Assembly (NCBI GenBank): GCA_963747425.1
Contig: CAVVFJ010000008.1
Coordinates: forward strand, 310,001 to 374,000
Direction of reading: 5' to 3'
From: DASUPK01 sp963747425
Lineage (GTDB): Bacteria > Actinomycetota > Thermoleophilia > Solirubrobacterales > 70-9
DNA length: 64,000 nt
The notes below the pieces were generated by a model, which saw only the letters and a program-made list of their open reading frames with translations, was not told the DNA's origin and did not search any database. The position numbers and the translations under genes are program-made. This document shows positions 17,568-24,004 of this stretch, in pieces; position 1 is the stretch's first letter, and each line of letters begins with the position of its first letter.

Positions 17568-18337
17568 TTCGCGCGGGGCAGCATATTGGTCCTGTTGGCG
17601 CGGTAGTACGGGCACATCCGGCGCAGGCCGCACTCACCGCAGCGAGGCCGGGGGCGGCAGATCGCCCGGCCGTGCTGGATCAGGTTGACGTGAAGCTCGT
17701 AGGCGTCCTCGGGCGGCGTGATGGCGAGCATCTCGTCGTGCGCCTCCTCGAACGGGGCACCGGGCCTGAACAGCCCGAGCCGGCCGCCGACCCGGTGCAC
17801 GTGGGTGTCCACCGGGATCTCCGGGCGGCCGAAGGCGAAGATCAGCACGCAGGCGGCCGTCTTTCGCCCAACCCCCGGCAGGCCGGTGAGGAACTCGAGC
17901 GCCTGGTCGCGTGGCGCCTCCGCGAGCCAGTCGAGATCGGGATGGTCGTCGAGCCGGCCGAGGATCTCCTGGATCCGCGGAGCCTTGGTGGCGCTCAGGC
18001 CGCCGGGCTTGAGGGCCGCCTCGACCTCCTCGGTCGGCGCGTCGCGGACCTCCTCCCAGGTCGGGAACCGCTCTCGCAGACGGGCATACGCAACGTCGCG
18101 ATTGCGGTCGTTCGTGTTCTGGGAGAGCACCGTCCGGACCAACTCGGCGATCGGGTGCCCGTGCGGCTCGTTGACCGGCTGTCCGTAGAGCTCACGAAGG
18201 CGATCGCGAATGGCGAGCACGCGCCGCCTCGATGGACGACGCCACTCCGGGTCGCGTTTGGGGACTCGCGGCGGCCTGCTGGTAGGCATCGTCGCGGTCC
18301 GCCCGTCGGCCAGCACGACTTTGCTCGGCAGCGGCAT
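17564..18337 (-). CDS. nth: Endonuclease III (DNA glycosylase/AP lyase)
   Basis: Nth removes oxidised pyrimidines and cleaves the AP site. From ATG 18337 the protein has 257 residues. It shows 'LVRTVLSQNTNDRNRD', the helix-hairpin-helix 'LPGVGRKTAACVL' with the catalytic Lys, and 'IPVDTHVHRV' with the catalytic Asp. A C-terminal 4Fe-4S cluster has spacing CX5CX2CX5C, one residue shorter in the first interval than the E. coli enzyme. ATG 18337 is preferred because TATCCT lies 6 nt upstream; the frame remains open further upstream but overlaps the divergent gene. Confidence 0.93.
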   Translation of the reverse strand: MPLPSKVVLADGRTATMPTSRPPRVPKRDPEWRRPSRRRVLAIRDRLRELYGQPVNEPHGHPIAELVRTVLSQNTNDRNRDVAYARLRERFPTWEEVRDAPTEEVEAALKPGGLSATKAPRIQEILGRLDDHPDLDWLAEAPRDQALEFLTGLPGVGRKTAACVLIFAFGRPEIPVDTHVHRVGGRLGLFRPGAPFEEAHDEMLAITPPEDAYELHVNLIQHGRAICRPRPRCGECGLRRMCPYYRANRTNMLPRAK

Positions 18338-18343
18338 GAGGCG

Positions 18344-18353
18344 AGGATATTGT
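18344..18353. promoter_or_regulatory. Overlapping divergent -10 elements
   Basis: TATCCT on the minus strand (18349-18344) lies 6 nt before the nth ATG. TATTGT on the plus strand (18348-18353) lies 11 nt before GTG 18365 of the hydrolase pseudogene. The two hexamers share two base pairs, so transcription in the two directions should be mutually exclusive. Confidence 0.45.
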
Positions 18354-18364
18354 CCGGTTCGCCC

Positions 18365-18785
18365 GTGCCCCCGATCGAGACCGGCACTGTGACGGTCGAC
18401 GGCGTCTCCACCTTCTTTCGCAGGGTCCAGGGAGTCGGGCCTCCGACCGTGTTCGTCCACGGGAACCCGACTCACTCCGAGGACTGGCAGCCGTTTCTCG
18501 AGCGCATCAGGGGCCCGGCCCTGGCGTTCGACCTGCCGGGATGGGGCCGCTCCGCTCGCCCCCCCGGCCGAGTTCGACTACTCGATGGACGGGCTCGCGA
18601 GGTTCACAAATAGGCTTCTCCAGCGGATGGCGGGCCGTTTCGGCGCCGCCTACGCGGCTCGGCTGCCCAACTCGGAGCTGGTCGAGCTTGCCGACGCCGG
18701 GCACTGGCCCTGGATCGATGCGCCCGAGGTGGTCGACCGCGTGATCCGGTTTCTCGCAACCGACGAAGATTTCCCCAACTGGTGA
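18365..18785 (+). pseudogene. Decayed alpha/beta hydrolase
   Basis: The N-terminal part (from GTG 18365) reads like a haloalkane-dehalogenase-type alpha/beta hydrolase: 'PPTVFVHGNPTHSEDW' and 'ALAFDLPGWGRS'. At the C7 run 18559-18565 the frame shifts by one, after which '..AEFDYSMDGLARFTN' continues the homology in the next frame. The sequence then jumps straight to the C-terminal histidine region 'ELVELADAGHWPWIDAPEVV'. The central third, including the GxSxG nucleophile elbow and cap, is missing. A homopolymer sequencing error could explain the shift but not the deletion, so I call a pseudogene. Confidence 0.85.
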
Positions 18786-18808
18786 CGAAGGTGTTACCAC
18801 GTGGTGAC

Positions 18809-18814
18809 TAGAAT
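18809..18814 (+). promoter_or_regulatory. Leaderless -10 (TAGAAT) for the inositol-lipid cluster
   Basis: TAGAAT lies 9 nt upstream of ATG 18824, and no Shine-Dalgarno is present. It is the closest to the TATAAT consensus among the leaderless sites and would drive the cluster that follows. Confidence 0.5.
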
Positions 18815-18823
18815 TCCCGGCTT

Positions 18824-19582
18824 ATGCGTGCCCTGATCGACAGAATCGGTAGGTGGCTACCACACGGCTATGGGGACGCGGCCCGTCAGCTCAGTCTCTT
18901 CGTGGTCGCGGAGCTCTGCTACGAGGCCGTGCGAGGCGTCGCCGACGGCCAGCGGGCGCACGCGATCACGAACGGCCAGAACGTGATCGACTTCGAGAAG
19001 AGCCTGCACACCTTCTTCGAGCCCGCCGTGCAGCAGGCGTTCCTCTCTCACCGGTGGATCATCGACTTCGCCAACTTCATGTACATGAACAGCCACTTCG
19101 TGGTGACCACGGCGTTCCTGGTCTGGCTCTACCTCTTCAGGAACCAGAATTTTTACTTCGTGCGCAACATGTTCATGGTTGCTATGGGACTGGCGGTGGT
19201 GGGCTATGCCCTGCTGCCGACAGCGCCGCCGCGGCTGTTCCATGAGTTCACGGACACGATCACCGACTACGCCCAGGTCAATCACGATTCCGGCCTCGTC
19301 AAGCTCTTCATCAACCCGTATGCGGCGATCCCGAGCATGCACGTGGCCTTCTCCACCATGATCGGAGTCACCGGCGCGTTGATCTCGAGGCACACCATCA
19401 GCCGCATCTTCTGGTGCGCCTACCCGGTGCTCGTCTTCTGGGTGGTCGTGGTGACGGCGAACCACTTCTGGGTCGACGGTGCGTTCGGCCTGCTCGTCGC
19501 GGCGCTGTCGGCCGTCACCGCCGTGCAGGTCCTGGCCCGCGTCCGGCCCGCCGTGTGGTCCTGGCGGCCAGCGACGGCTTGA
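18824..19582 (+). CDS. PAP2/AUR1-like membrane phosphatase or inositolphosphotransferase (copy 1)
   Basis: The 252-residue integral membrane protein has about six helices and the PAP2-superfamily motifs: 'LLPTAPPRLF', 'IPSMHVAFS' (the PSxHxxxS block) and 'VTANHFWVDG' (the nucleophilic His block with Asp). The 'PTAPPR' motif is typical of the AUR1/inositolphosphorylceramide-synthase branch, which moves phosphoinositol groups, rather than of simple phosphatases. It is the first gene of the inositol-lipid cluster, overlapping the next gene as TTGA. Whether it hydrolyses or transfers phosphate cannot be told from sequence. Confidence 0.82.
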   Translation: MRALIDRIGRWLPHGYGDAARQLSLFVVAELCYEAVRGVADGQRAHAITNGQNVIDFEKSLHTFFEPAVQQAFLSHRWIIDFANFMYMNSHFVVTTAFLVWLYLFRNQNFYFVRNMFMVAMGLAVVGYALLPTAPPRLFHEFTDTITDYAQVNHDSGLVKLFINPYAAIPSMHVAFSTMIGVTGALISRHTISRIFWCAYPVLVFWVVVVTANHFWVDGAFGLLVAALSAVTAVQVLARVRPAVWSWRPATA

Positions 19583-21222
19583 GCGCGCGAGAGGCTCTCC
19601 GTCGCTACGGCGAGCCGGGGCTGGTGGCGGCTGCCCTCGGCGCTGCCTACCTGATCATCCAGCCCGACAGCGCGGACCACGCGGCACAGGTCTTTCGCTC
19701 GGGCCTCTTCACGAACGACGGAATCGTCACCTGGGACAACTTCTGGTTCGGGGGCCATCACCTGCCGGGCTACGGGATTCTCCTGCCACTGCTCAGCGCC
19801 CTGATTGGGCCCCGGCTGGTCGGGGTGCTCGCGGCGATCGTCGCGGCGCTGCTCTTCTCGGGGATCGCGTATGGGCGCTTCGGGGAGCGCGCGCGGCTCG
19901 GCGTCATCTGGTTCGCGACTGCCACCTCGATCAGCTTGTTCACCGGTCGCCTCACCTTTGCCCTCGGCGTGGCCGTCGCGCTCGGCGCGGTGCTCTCGGT
20001 GCAGAAGGGGCACCGCGTCCTGGCGATCATGTTCGCGGCGCTCACCCCCCTCGCCAGCCCGGTCGCCGCCCTCTTCCTCGCCTGCGGCGTGGTCGCGTAC
20101 GCGATCGCGGAGCGAAGCCGCAAGGGACTCGAGCTCGCCGTGGTCACGGTCGGCATCGCCCTGCTGATCTCCGCCGCCTTCCCAGAGGGCGGCACCGAGC
20201 CGTTCGACTTCTCCAGCTTCGAGCCCGCGATCCTCGTCGCGATCGCCGTCTTCGTGGCGCTGCCGCCGGAGGAGCGCCTGCTCCGATACGGCGTCGCCGC
20301 CTACGGCGCCGCGCTGACCGCGGCCTTCCTGATCAACAGCCCGATGGGCGGGAACGCGACCCGAATGGGATCCCTGCTGCTCGGCCCGGTCCTGGCCTTC
20401 GGCCTGTGGCGCCGCCAGAGGTTCGCCCTGGTCCTGTTGATCCCGGTGCTGATCTACTGGCAGTGGTCGCCGGTGGTACGGGATCTCGAGGAGGTGAGCG
20501 CCCAGCCCTCGGTGAGCGCGGGCTACTACGCGCCGCTGGTCGACTTCCTGCGCGGGCAGCCCCACCGAGATTCCCAGAGGGTCGAGGTGCTGCCCGAGGC
20601 TCACCACTGGGAGTCCGCCTATGTCCCCAACGGGATCTACATCGCCCGGGGCTGGGAGCGCCAGCTCGACCGCAAGCTGAATCCACTCTTCTACCAGTCG
20701 GCTCGCCTGACCGGGACGCAGTACCGCAGCTGGCTCGACGATCTCGGTGTCGGCTATGTGGCTGTGCCCCATGCAGCACTCGACTACGCGGCGAAGGGCG
20801 AGAAGCGGATGCTCAAGCGGGGGCCGCCCCGATACCTGGAGCGCGTGTTCCACAGTGACAACTGGACCGTCTATGCGGTGCGCAACCCATCGCCGCTCGC
20901 GATCGGCGGGAAGATGGTCAAGCTGACCCCGCAGGGCTTCGTCGTCGACGCGAGCGCGCCGGGCACCGTTCTGGTCAGGGTGCACTGGACCCCGTACTGG
21001 TCGATCGAGCGGGGGACCGGATGCGTCGAACAGGCGCCGGGTGGCTACACGATGGTCGACGTCACCACCCCTGGCCGCTTCCGGGTCGGGATCGACTTCA
21101 CCCCCTGGCGGGCGGTCAGCTCGGGGCCGCGCTGCCACCAGGAGCCGGTGATCCAGTACGGCTCGGCGCAGTCCTCGGCGGGTCGCGCCGCCCGCATCGC
21201 GCACATGGGCGGCTCCCATTGA
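19579..21222 (+). CDS. Polytopic membrane protein with extracellular C-terminal domain
   Basis: This 547-residue protein starts at TTG 19579, overlapping the previous stop as TTGA. The first 320 residues hold about ten to eleven transmembrane helices with an early lumenal loop 'TNDGIVTWDNFWFGGHH'. This arrangement recalls GT-C glycosyltransferases and YfhO-type proteins. The last 220 residues are a soluble extracellular region with 'LDDLGVGYVAVPHAALDY' and a beta-rich end, also seen in GT-C-like proteins. I do not recognise a named family. Being sandwiched between two AUR1-like genes suggests a role in modifying inositol lipids or a lipid-linked glycan. Confidence 0.7.
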   Translation: MSAREALRRYGEPGLVAAALGAAYLIIQPDSADHAAQVFRSGLFTNDGIVTWDNFWFGGHHLPGYGILLPLLSALIGPRLVGVLAAIVAALLFSGIAYGRFGERARLGVIWFATATSISLFTGRLTFALGVAVALGAVLSVQKGHRVLAIMFAALTPLASPVAALFLACGVVAYAIAERSRKGLELAVVTVGIALLISAAFPEGGTEPFDFSSFEPAILVAIAVFVALPPEERLLRYGVAAYGAALTAAFLINSPMGGNATRMGSLLLGPVLAFGLWRRQRFALVLLIPVLIYWQWSPVVRDLEEVSAQPSVSAGYYAPLVDFLRGQPHRDSQRVEVLPEAHHWESAYVPNGIYIARGWERQLDRKLNPLFYQSARLTGTQYRSWLDDLGVGYVAVPHAALDYAAKGEKRMLKRGPPRYLERVFHSDNWTVYAVRNPSPLAIGGKMVKLTPQGFVVDASAPGTVLVRVHWTPYWSIERGTGCVEQAPGGYTMVDVTTPGRFRVGIDFTPWRAVSSGPRCHQEPVIQYGSAQSSAGRAARIAHMGGSH

Positions 21223-22037
21223 CCGCCGCCCGGCTCCATGGGATGCGTGGGAGGTTGCTGCCACGCGGGCCGCTCGACCTCCTGCTCCAGCTCTTCCTCC
21301 TCGCCGCGGCGTACTGGGCGTGGCGTCACGCGCGGGGCGCCGTCGACAGCAGCATGGGGCTCTCGTTCTCCCATGCACGGGACCTGGTCAGTGCGGAGCG
21401 GTCCGTCGGCCTTCTGATCGAGCCGGGCATCCAGCACTGGGCGATCAGCGCCGGTTGGCCGGCCGAGGTCGCACGCTGGGGCTATGCGAATCTCCACTTC
21501 AAGGGGAGCTGCCTGATGCTCGCCATCCTCTACTTCGGATACCGGCAGAGCTTCGGCTTCGTTCGCAACGCGGTCTTCGCAGCGATGGCCATCTCGGTGA
21601 TCGGCTATGCACTCTTCCCGACCGCGCCGCCGCGCTTCCTCCCTGAGCTGGGGCTCGATCCCTCCAGCTCCGTCACCGGCAACAACCCGCTTCTGTCCCA
21701 TCCGGGCGACGCCCTCTTCAACCCATTCGCCGCCGTGCCGTCGATGCACGTCGGGCTCTCGGTGATCCTGGCGTGGTCACTGGCGTTGCTGGTTCGCCGG
21801 CCGGCCCTTCGGGTGCTGCTCTTCGCATATCCACTGCTGATGACCTTCGTGGTCGTTGCCAGCGGGAACCACTTCTGGCTCGACGCGGTCCTCGGTCTTG
21901 CGACGGCGGCCCTGGCGACCGGCGTTGCCGTCCTGCTCGGCCGGGTCAACCCCGACTGGTCGTTCGCACCGCGCACCGGGAGAGCCTCAGCGGGCGAGCT
22001 GGAGCCACGGCCCGAGCCTGAAGCGGCTACCGCCTAG
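21219..22037 (+). CDS. PAP2/AUR1-like membrane protein (copy 2)
   Basis: This 272-residue protein starts at TTG 21219, overlapping the upstream stop as TTGA; ATG 21243 is a possible later start. It repeats the motif set of copy 1: 'LFPTAPPRFLPE', 'VPSMHVGLS' and 'ASGNHFWLDA', with about six transmembrane helices. The frame is open further upstream, but that sequence is arginine-rich shadow of the preceding gene. Two divergent AUR1-like paralogues in one operon suggest two different transfers or a transfer and a hydrolysis. The C-terminus is a charged cytoplasmic tail. Confidence 0.8.
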   Translation: MTAARLHGMRGRLLPRGPLDLLLQLFLLAAAYWAWRHARGAVDSSMGLSFSHARDLVSAERSVGLLIEPGIQHWAISAGWPAEVARWGYANLHFKGSCLMLAILYFGYRQSFGFVRNAVFAAMAISVIGYALFPTAPPRFLPELGLDPSSSVTGNNPLLSHPGDALFNPFAAVPSMHVGLSVILAWSLALLVRRPALRVLLFAYPLLMTFVVVASGNHFWLDAVLGLATAALATGVAVLLGRVNPDWSFAPRTGRASAGELEPRPEPEAATA

Positions 22038-22040
22038 CCC

Positions 22041-22673
22041 GTGGAGTTCTCGGCCGCGGTGCGGAACCGCCTGATCGAGTCGCGGCTCACCCCTAACGCG
22101 ATCTCGATGGTGGGCCTGGTCGGCAACCTCGCCGCCGCCGTCCTGATCTGGCAGGGGCTCTACTTCCTCGGCGGCGTCGCCTTCATCATCGGCTCGGTCA
22201 TGGACACCCTCGACGGGCGCTATGCGCGGGCGTCCGGCAAGGGGACGTTGTTCGGAGCGTTCCTCGACTCCACCCTGGACCGGGTGGAGGAGGGCATCGT
22301 GCTGACCGCCGTGGCGTACCGATTTGCGCTCAGCGGTGACGAGTTCGCCGCGGCGATGTGTGTGGTCGTCGTGCTCGGCTCGCTGATGGTGTCCTACACC
22401 CGGGCCCGCGCGGAGGCGCTGGGCGTGGAGTGCAAGGTGGGAGTGGCCACGCGTCCCGTCCGGGTAGTCATACTCTCGATTGGCCTCGTCTTCGCGAAGG
22501 GCGCCGGACTATTCGATGCAGACCTTCTGGCACCGGCGATCTACGCTATGGCGGCGCTGACGGCTATCACCGTGGTGCAGCGCGTATGGCACGTGAAGAA
22601 CGCGCTCAAGGAGCGTGGCGCGGAAGTGCAGCAGGCGCCCGTCGAGCACGCGGTTCCGGCCGACGACGTGTAA
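22041..22673 (+). CDS. Phosphatidylinositol-phosphate synthase (CDP-alcohol phosphotransferase)
   Basis: The 210-residue membrane protein carries the CDP-alcohol phosphotransferase signature D-x2-D-G-x2-A-R-x8-G-x3-D-x3-D in 'DTLDGRYAR' and 'GAFLDSTLDR'. Two further features match mycobacterial PgsA1/PIP synthase as I remember it: 'VSYTRARAEALG' followed by 'RPVRVVIL', and the ending 'VVQRVWHV'. This type condenses CDP-diacylglycerol with inositol 1-phosphate to give phosphatidylinositol phosphate. It lies directly upstream of the inositol-phosphate synthase that would supply its substrate. The start is GTG 22041, three bases after the previous stop. Confidence 0.87.
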   Translation: MEFSAAVRNRLIESRLTPNAISMVGLVGNLAAAVLIWQGLYFLGGVAFIIGSVMDTLDGRYARASGKGTLFGAFLDSTLDRVEEGIVLTAVAYRFALSGDEFAAAMCVVVVLGSLMVSYTRARAEALGVECKVGVATRPVRVVILSIGLVFAKGAGLFDADLLAPAIYAMAALTAITVVQRVWHVKNALKERGAEVQQAPVEHAVPADDV

Positions 22674-22736
22674 CCACGCGGAAGCGCGAGTGTGGTTTCA
22701 AAGCTGAGTCTTCATATCTAGGAGGGTTTTTCAGAG

Positions 22737-23936
22737 ATGAGCACCGTGAATGGAAGAGCGAACGGCGCCCGGCGCAACGGCGCTCGTGACGACAAGGTCC
22801 GCGTCGCGATAGTCGGTGTCGGCAACTGCGCGAGCTCTTTCGTGCAGGGCGTCACCTACTACAAGGATGCGGATCCGGCCGAGCGTGTTCCGGGCCTGAT
22901 GCACGTGGACCTTGGCGGCTACCACGTCCGCGACATCGAGTTCACAGCCGCCTTCGACATCGATGCGGACAAGGTCGGGAAGGATCTCTCCAAGGCGATC
23001 TTCTCCGGGCAGAACAACACCTACAAGTTCTCCGACGTGCCGAAGCTCGGGGTCAAGGTCCATCGCGGAATGACCCACGACGGGCTGGGCAAGTACCTGA
23101 AGGAGAAGATCACCAAGGCCCCGGGGCAGACCGCCGACATCGTGGGGATCCTGCAGGACACCCAGACGGACGTCCTCGTCTGCTACCTGCCGGTCGGCTC
23201 CGAGCAGGCGACCAAGTGGTACGTCGAGCAGGCCCTGGCCGCGGGTGTGGGCTTCGTCAACTGCCTGCCGGTGTTCATCGCCCGTGAGGACTACTGGGAC
23301 AAGCGCTTCGAGGAGGCGGGCCTGCCGATCATCGGCGACGACATCAAGTCCCAGGTCGGCGCCACCATCGTCCATCGCCAGCTGGCGAGGCTGTTCGCCG
23401 ACCGTGGCGTGAGCATGGAGCGCACCAGCCAGCTCAACGTCGGCGGCAACATGGACTTCTACAACATGCTCGAGCGAGAACGGCTCGAGTCGAAGAAGAT
23501 CTCGAAGACCAATGCCGTCACCTCGATCATGGATCACGAGCTGGCCCCCGAGAACGTCCACGTCGGCCCATCGGACTACGTGCCGTGGCTGACCGACCGC
23601 AAGTGGGCGCACATCAGGGTCGAGGGCAAGGCGTTCGGAGACGTGCCTCTCAACCTCGAGCTCAAGCTCGAAGTCTGGGACTCGCCGAACTCCGCCGGGA
23701 TCGTCATCGACGCGGTGCGGATCGTCAAGTTGGCACTGAACAATGGGCTCAAGGGCCAGCTCGATGGTCCCTCGAGCTATCTGATGAAGTCGCCGCACAA
23801 CCAGCGGCCGGACTCGCTGGCGCGGGAGCAGACCGAGGAGTTCATCGCCAAGTACGCCCGGCCGCGGGGGCTGCCCGCCGAGAGGGCGAAGGGCAAGAAG
23901 GGCAAGAAGTCAAAGCCCAAGGCCAAGGCGAAGTAG
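22737..23936 (+). CDS. ino1: Inositol-3-phosphate synthase (actinobacterial type)
   Basis: This NAD-dependent enzyme turns glucose 6-phosphate into inositol phosphate. The 399-residue protein has the nucleotide-binding stretch 'VAIVGVGNCASSFVQG', 'FDIDADKVGKDL' and the catalytic-domain segment 'SQVGATIVHRQLARLF', all typical of the short actinobacterial and archaeal form. A clear Shine-Dalgarno (TAGGAGGG) precedes ATG 22737. The last 20 residues are lysine-rich and probably disordered. It feeds the PIP synthase next door and possibly mycothiol synthesis. A terminator follows. Confidence 0.95.
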   Translation: MSTVNGRANGARRNGARDDKVRVAIVGVGNCASSFVQGVTYYKDADPAERVPGLMHVDLGGYHVRDIEFTAAFDIDADKVGKDLSKAIFSGQNNTYKFSDVPKLGVKVHRGMTHDGLGKYLKEKITKAPGQTADIVGILQDTQTDVLVCYLPVGSEQATKWYVEQALAAGVGFVNCLPVFIAREDYWDKRFEEAGLPIIGDDIKSQVGATIVHRQLARLFADRGVSMERTSQLNVGGNMDFYNMLERERLESKKISKTNAVTSIMDHELAPENVHVGPSDYVPWLTDRKWAHIRVEGKAFGDVPLNLELKLEVWDSPNSAGIVIDAVRIVKLALNNGLKGQLDGPSSYLMKSPHNQRPDSLAREQTEEFIAKYARPRGLPAERAKGKKGKKSKPKAKAK

Positions 23937-23960
23937 CAGAGCTCGGATAGATGCTTGAGA

Positions 23961-23988
23961 GAGCGGGTCCCTCGGGGCCCGTTTCTCG
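23961..23988 (+). terminator. Terminator after ino1
   Basis: CGGGTCCC (23964-23971) pairs with GGGGCCCG (23974-23981) through one G-T wobble and is followed by TTTCT. Because it lies between ino1 and GTG 24005, the fusion gene start should be downstream of it, not at ATG 23951. Confidence 0.65.
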
Positions 23989-23992
23989 TATC

Positions 23993-23998
23993 TATGCT
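23993..23998 (+). promoter_or_regulatory. Leaderless -10 (TATGCT) for the GT4-PHP fusion
   Basis: TATGCT sits 6 nt upstream of GTG 24005, just past the ino1 terminator. This supports both an independent promoter and the choice of GTG as start. Confidence 0.45.
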
Positions 23999-24004
23999 CC
24001 GCCG

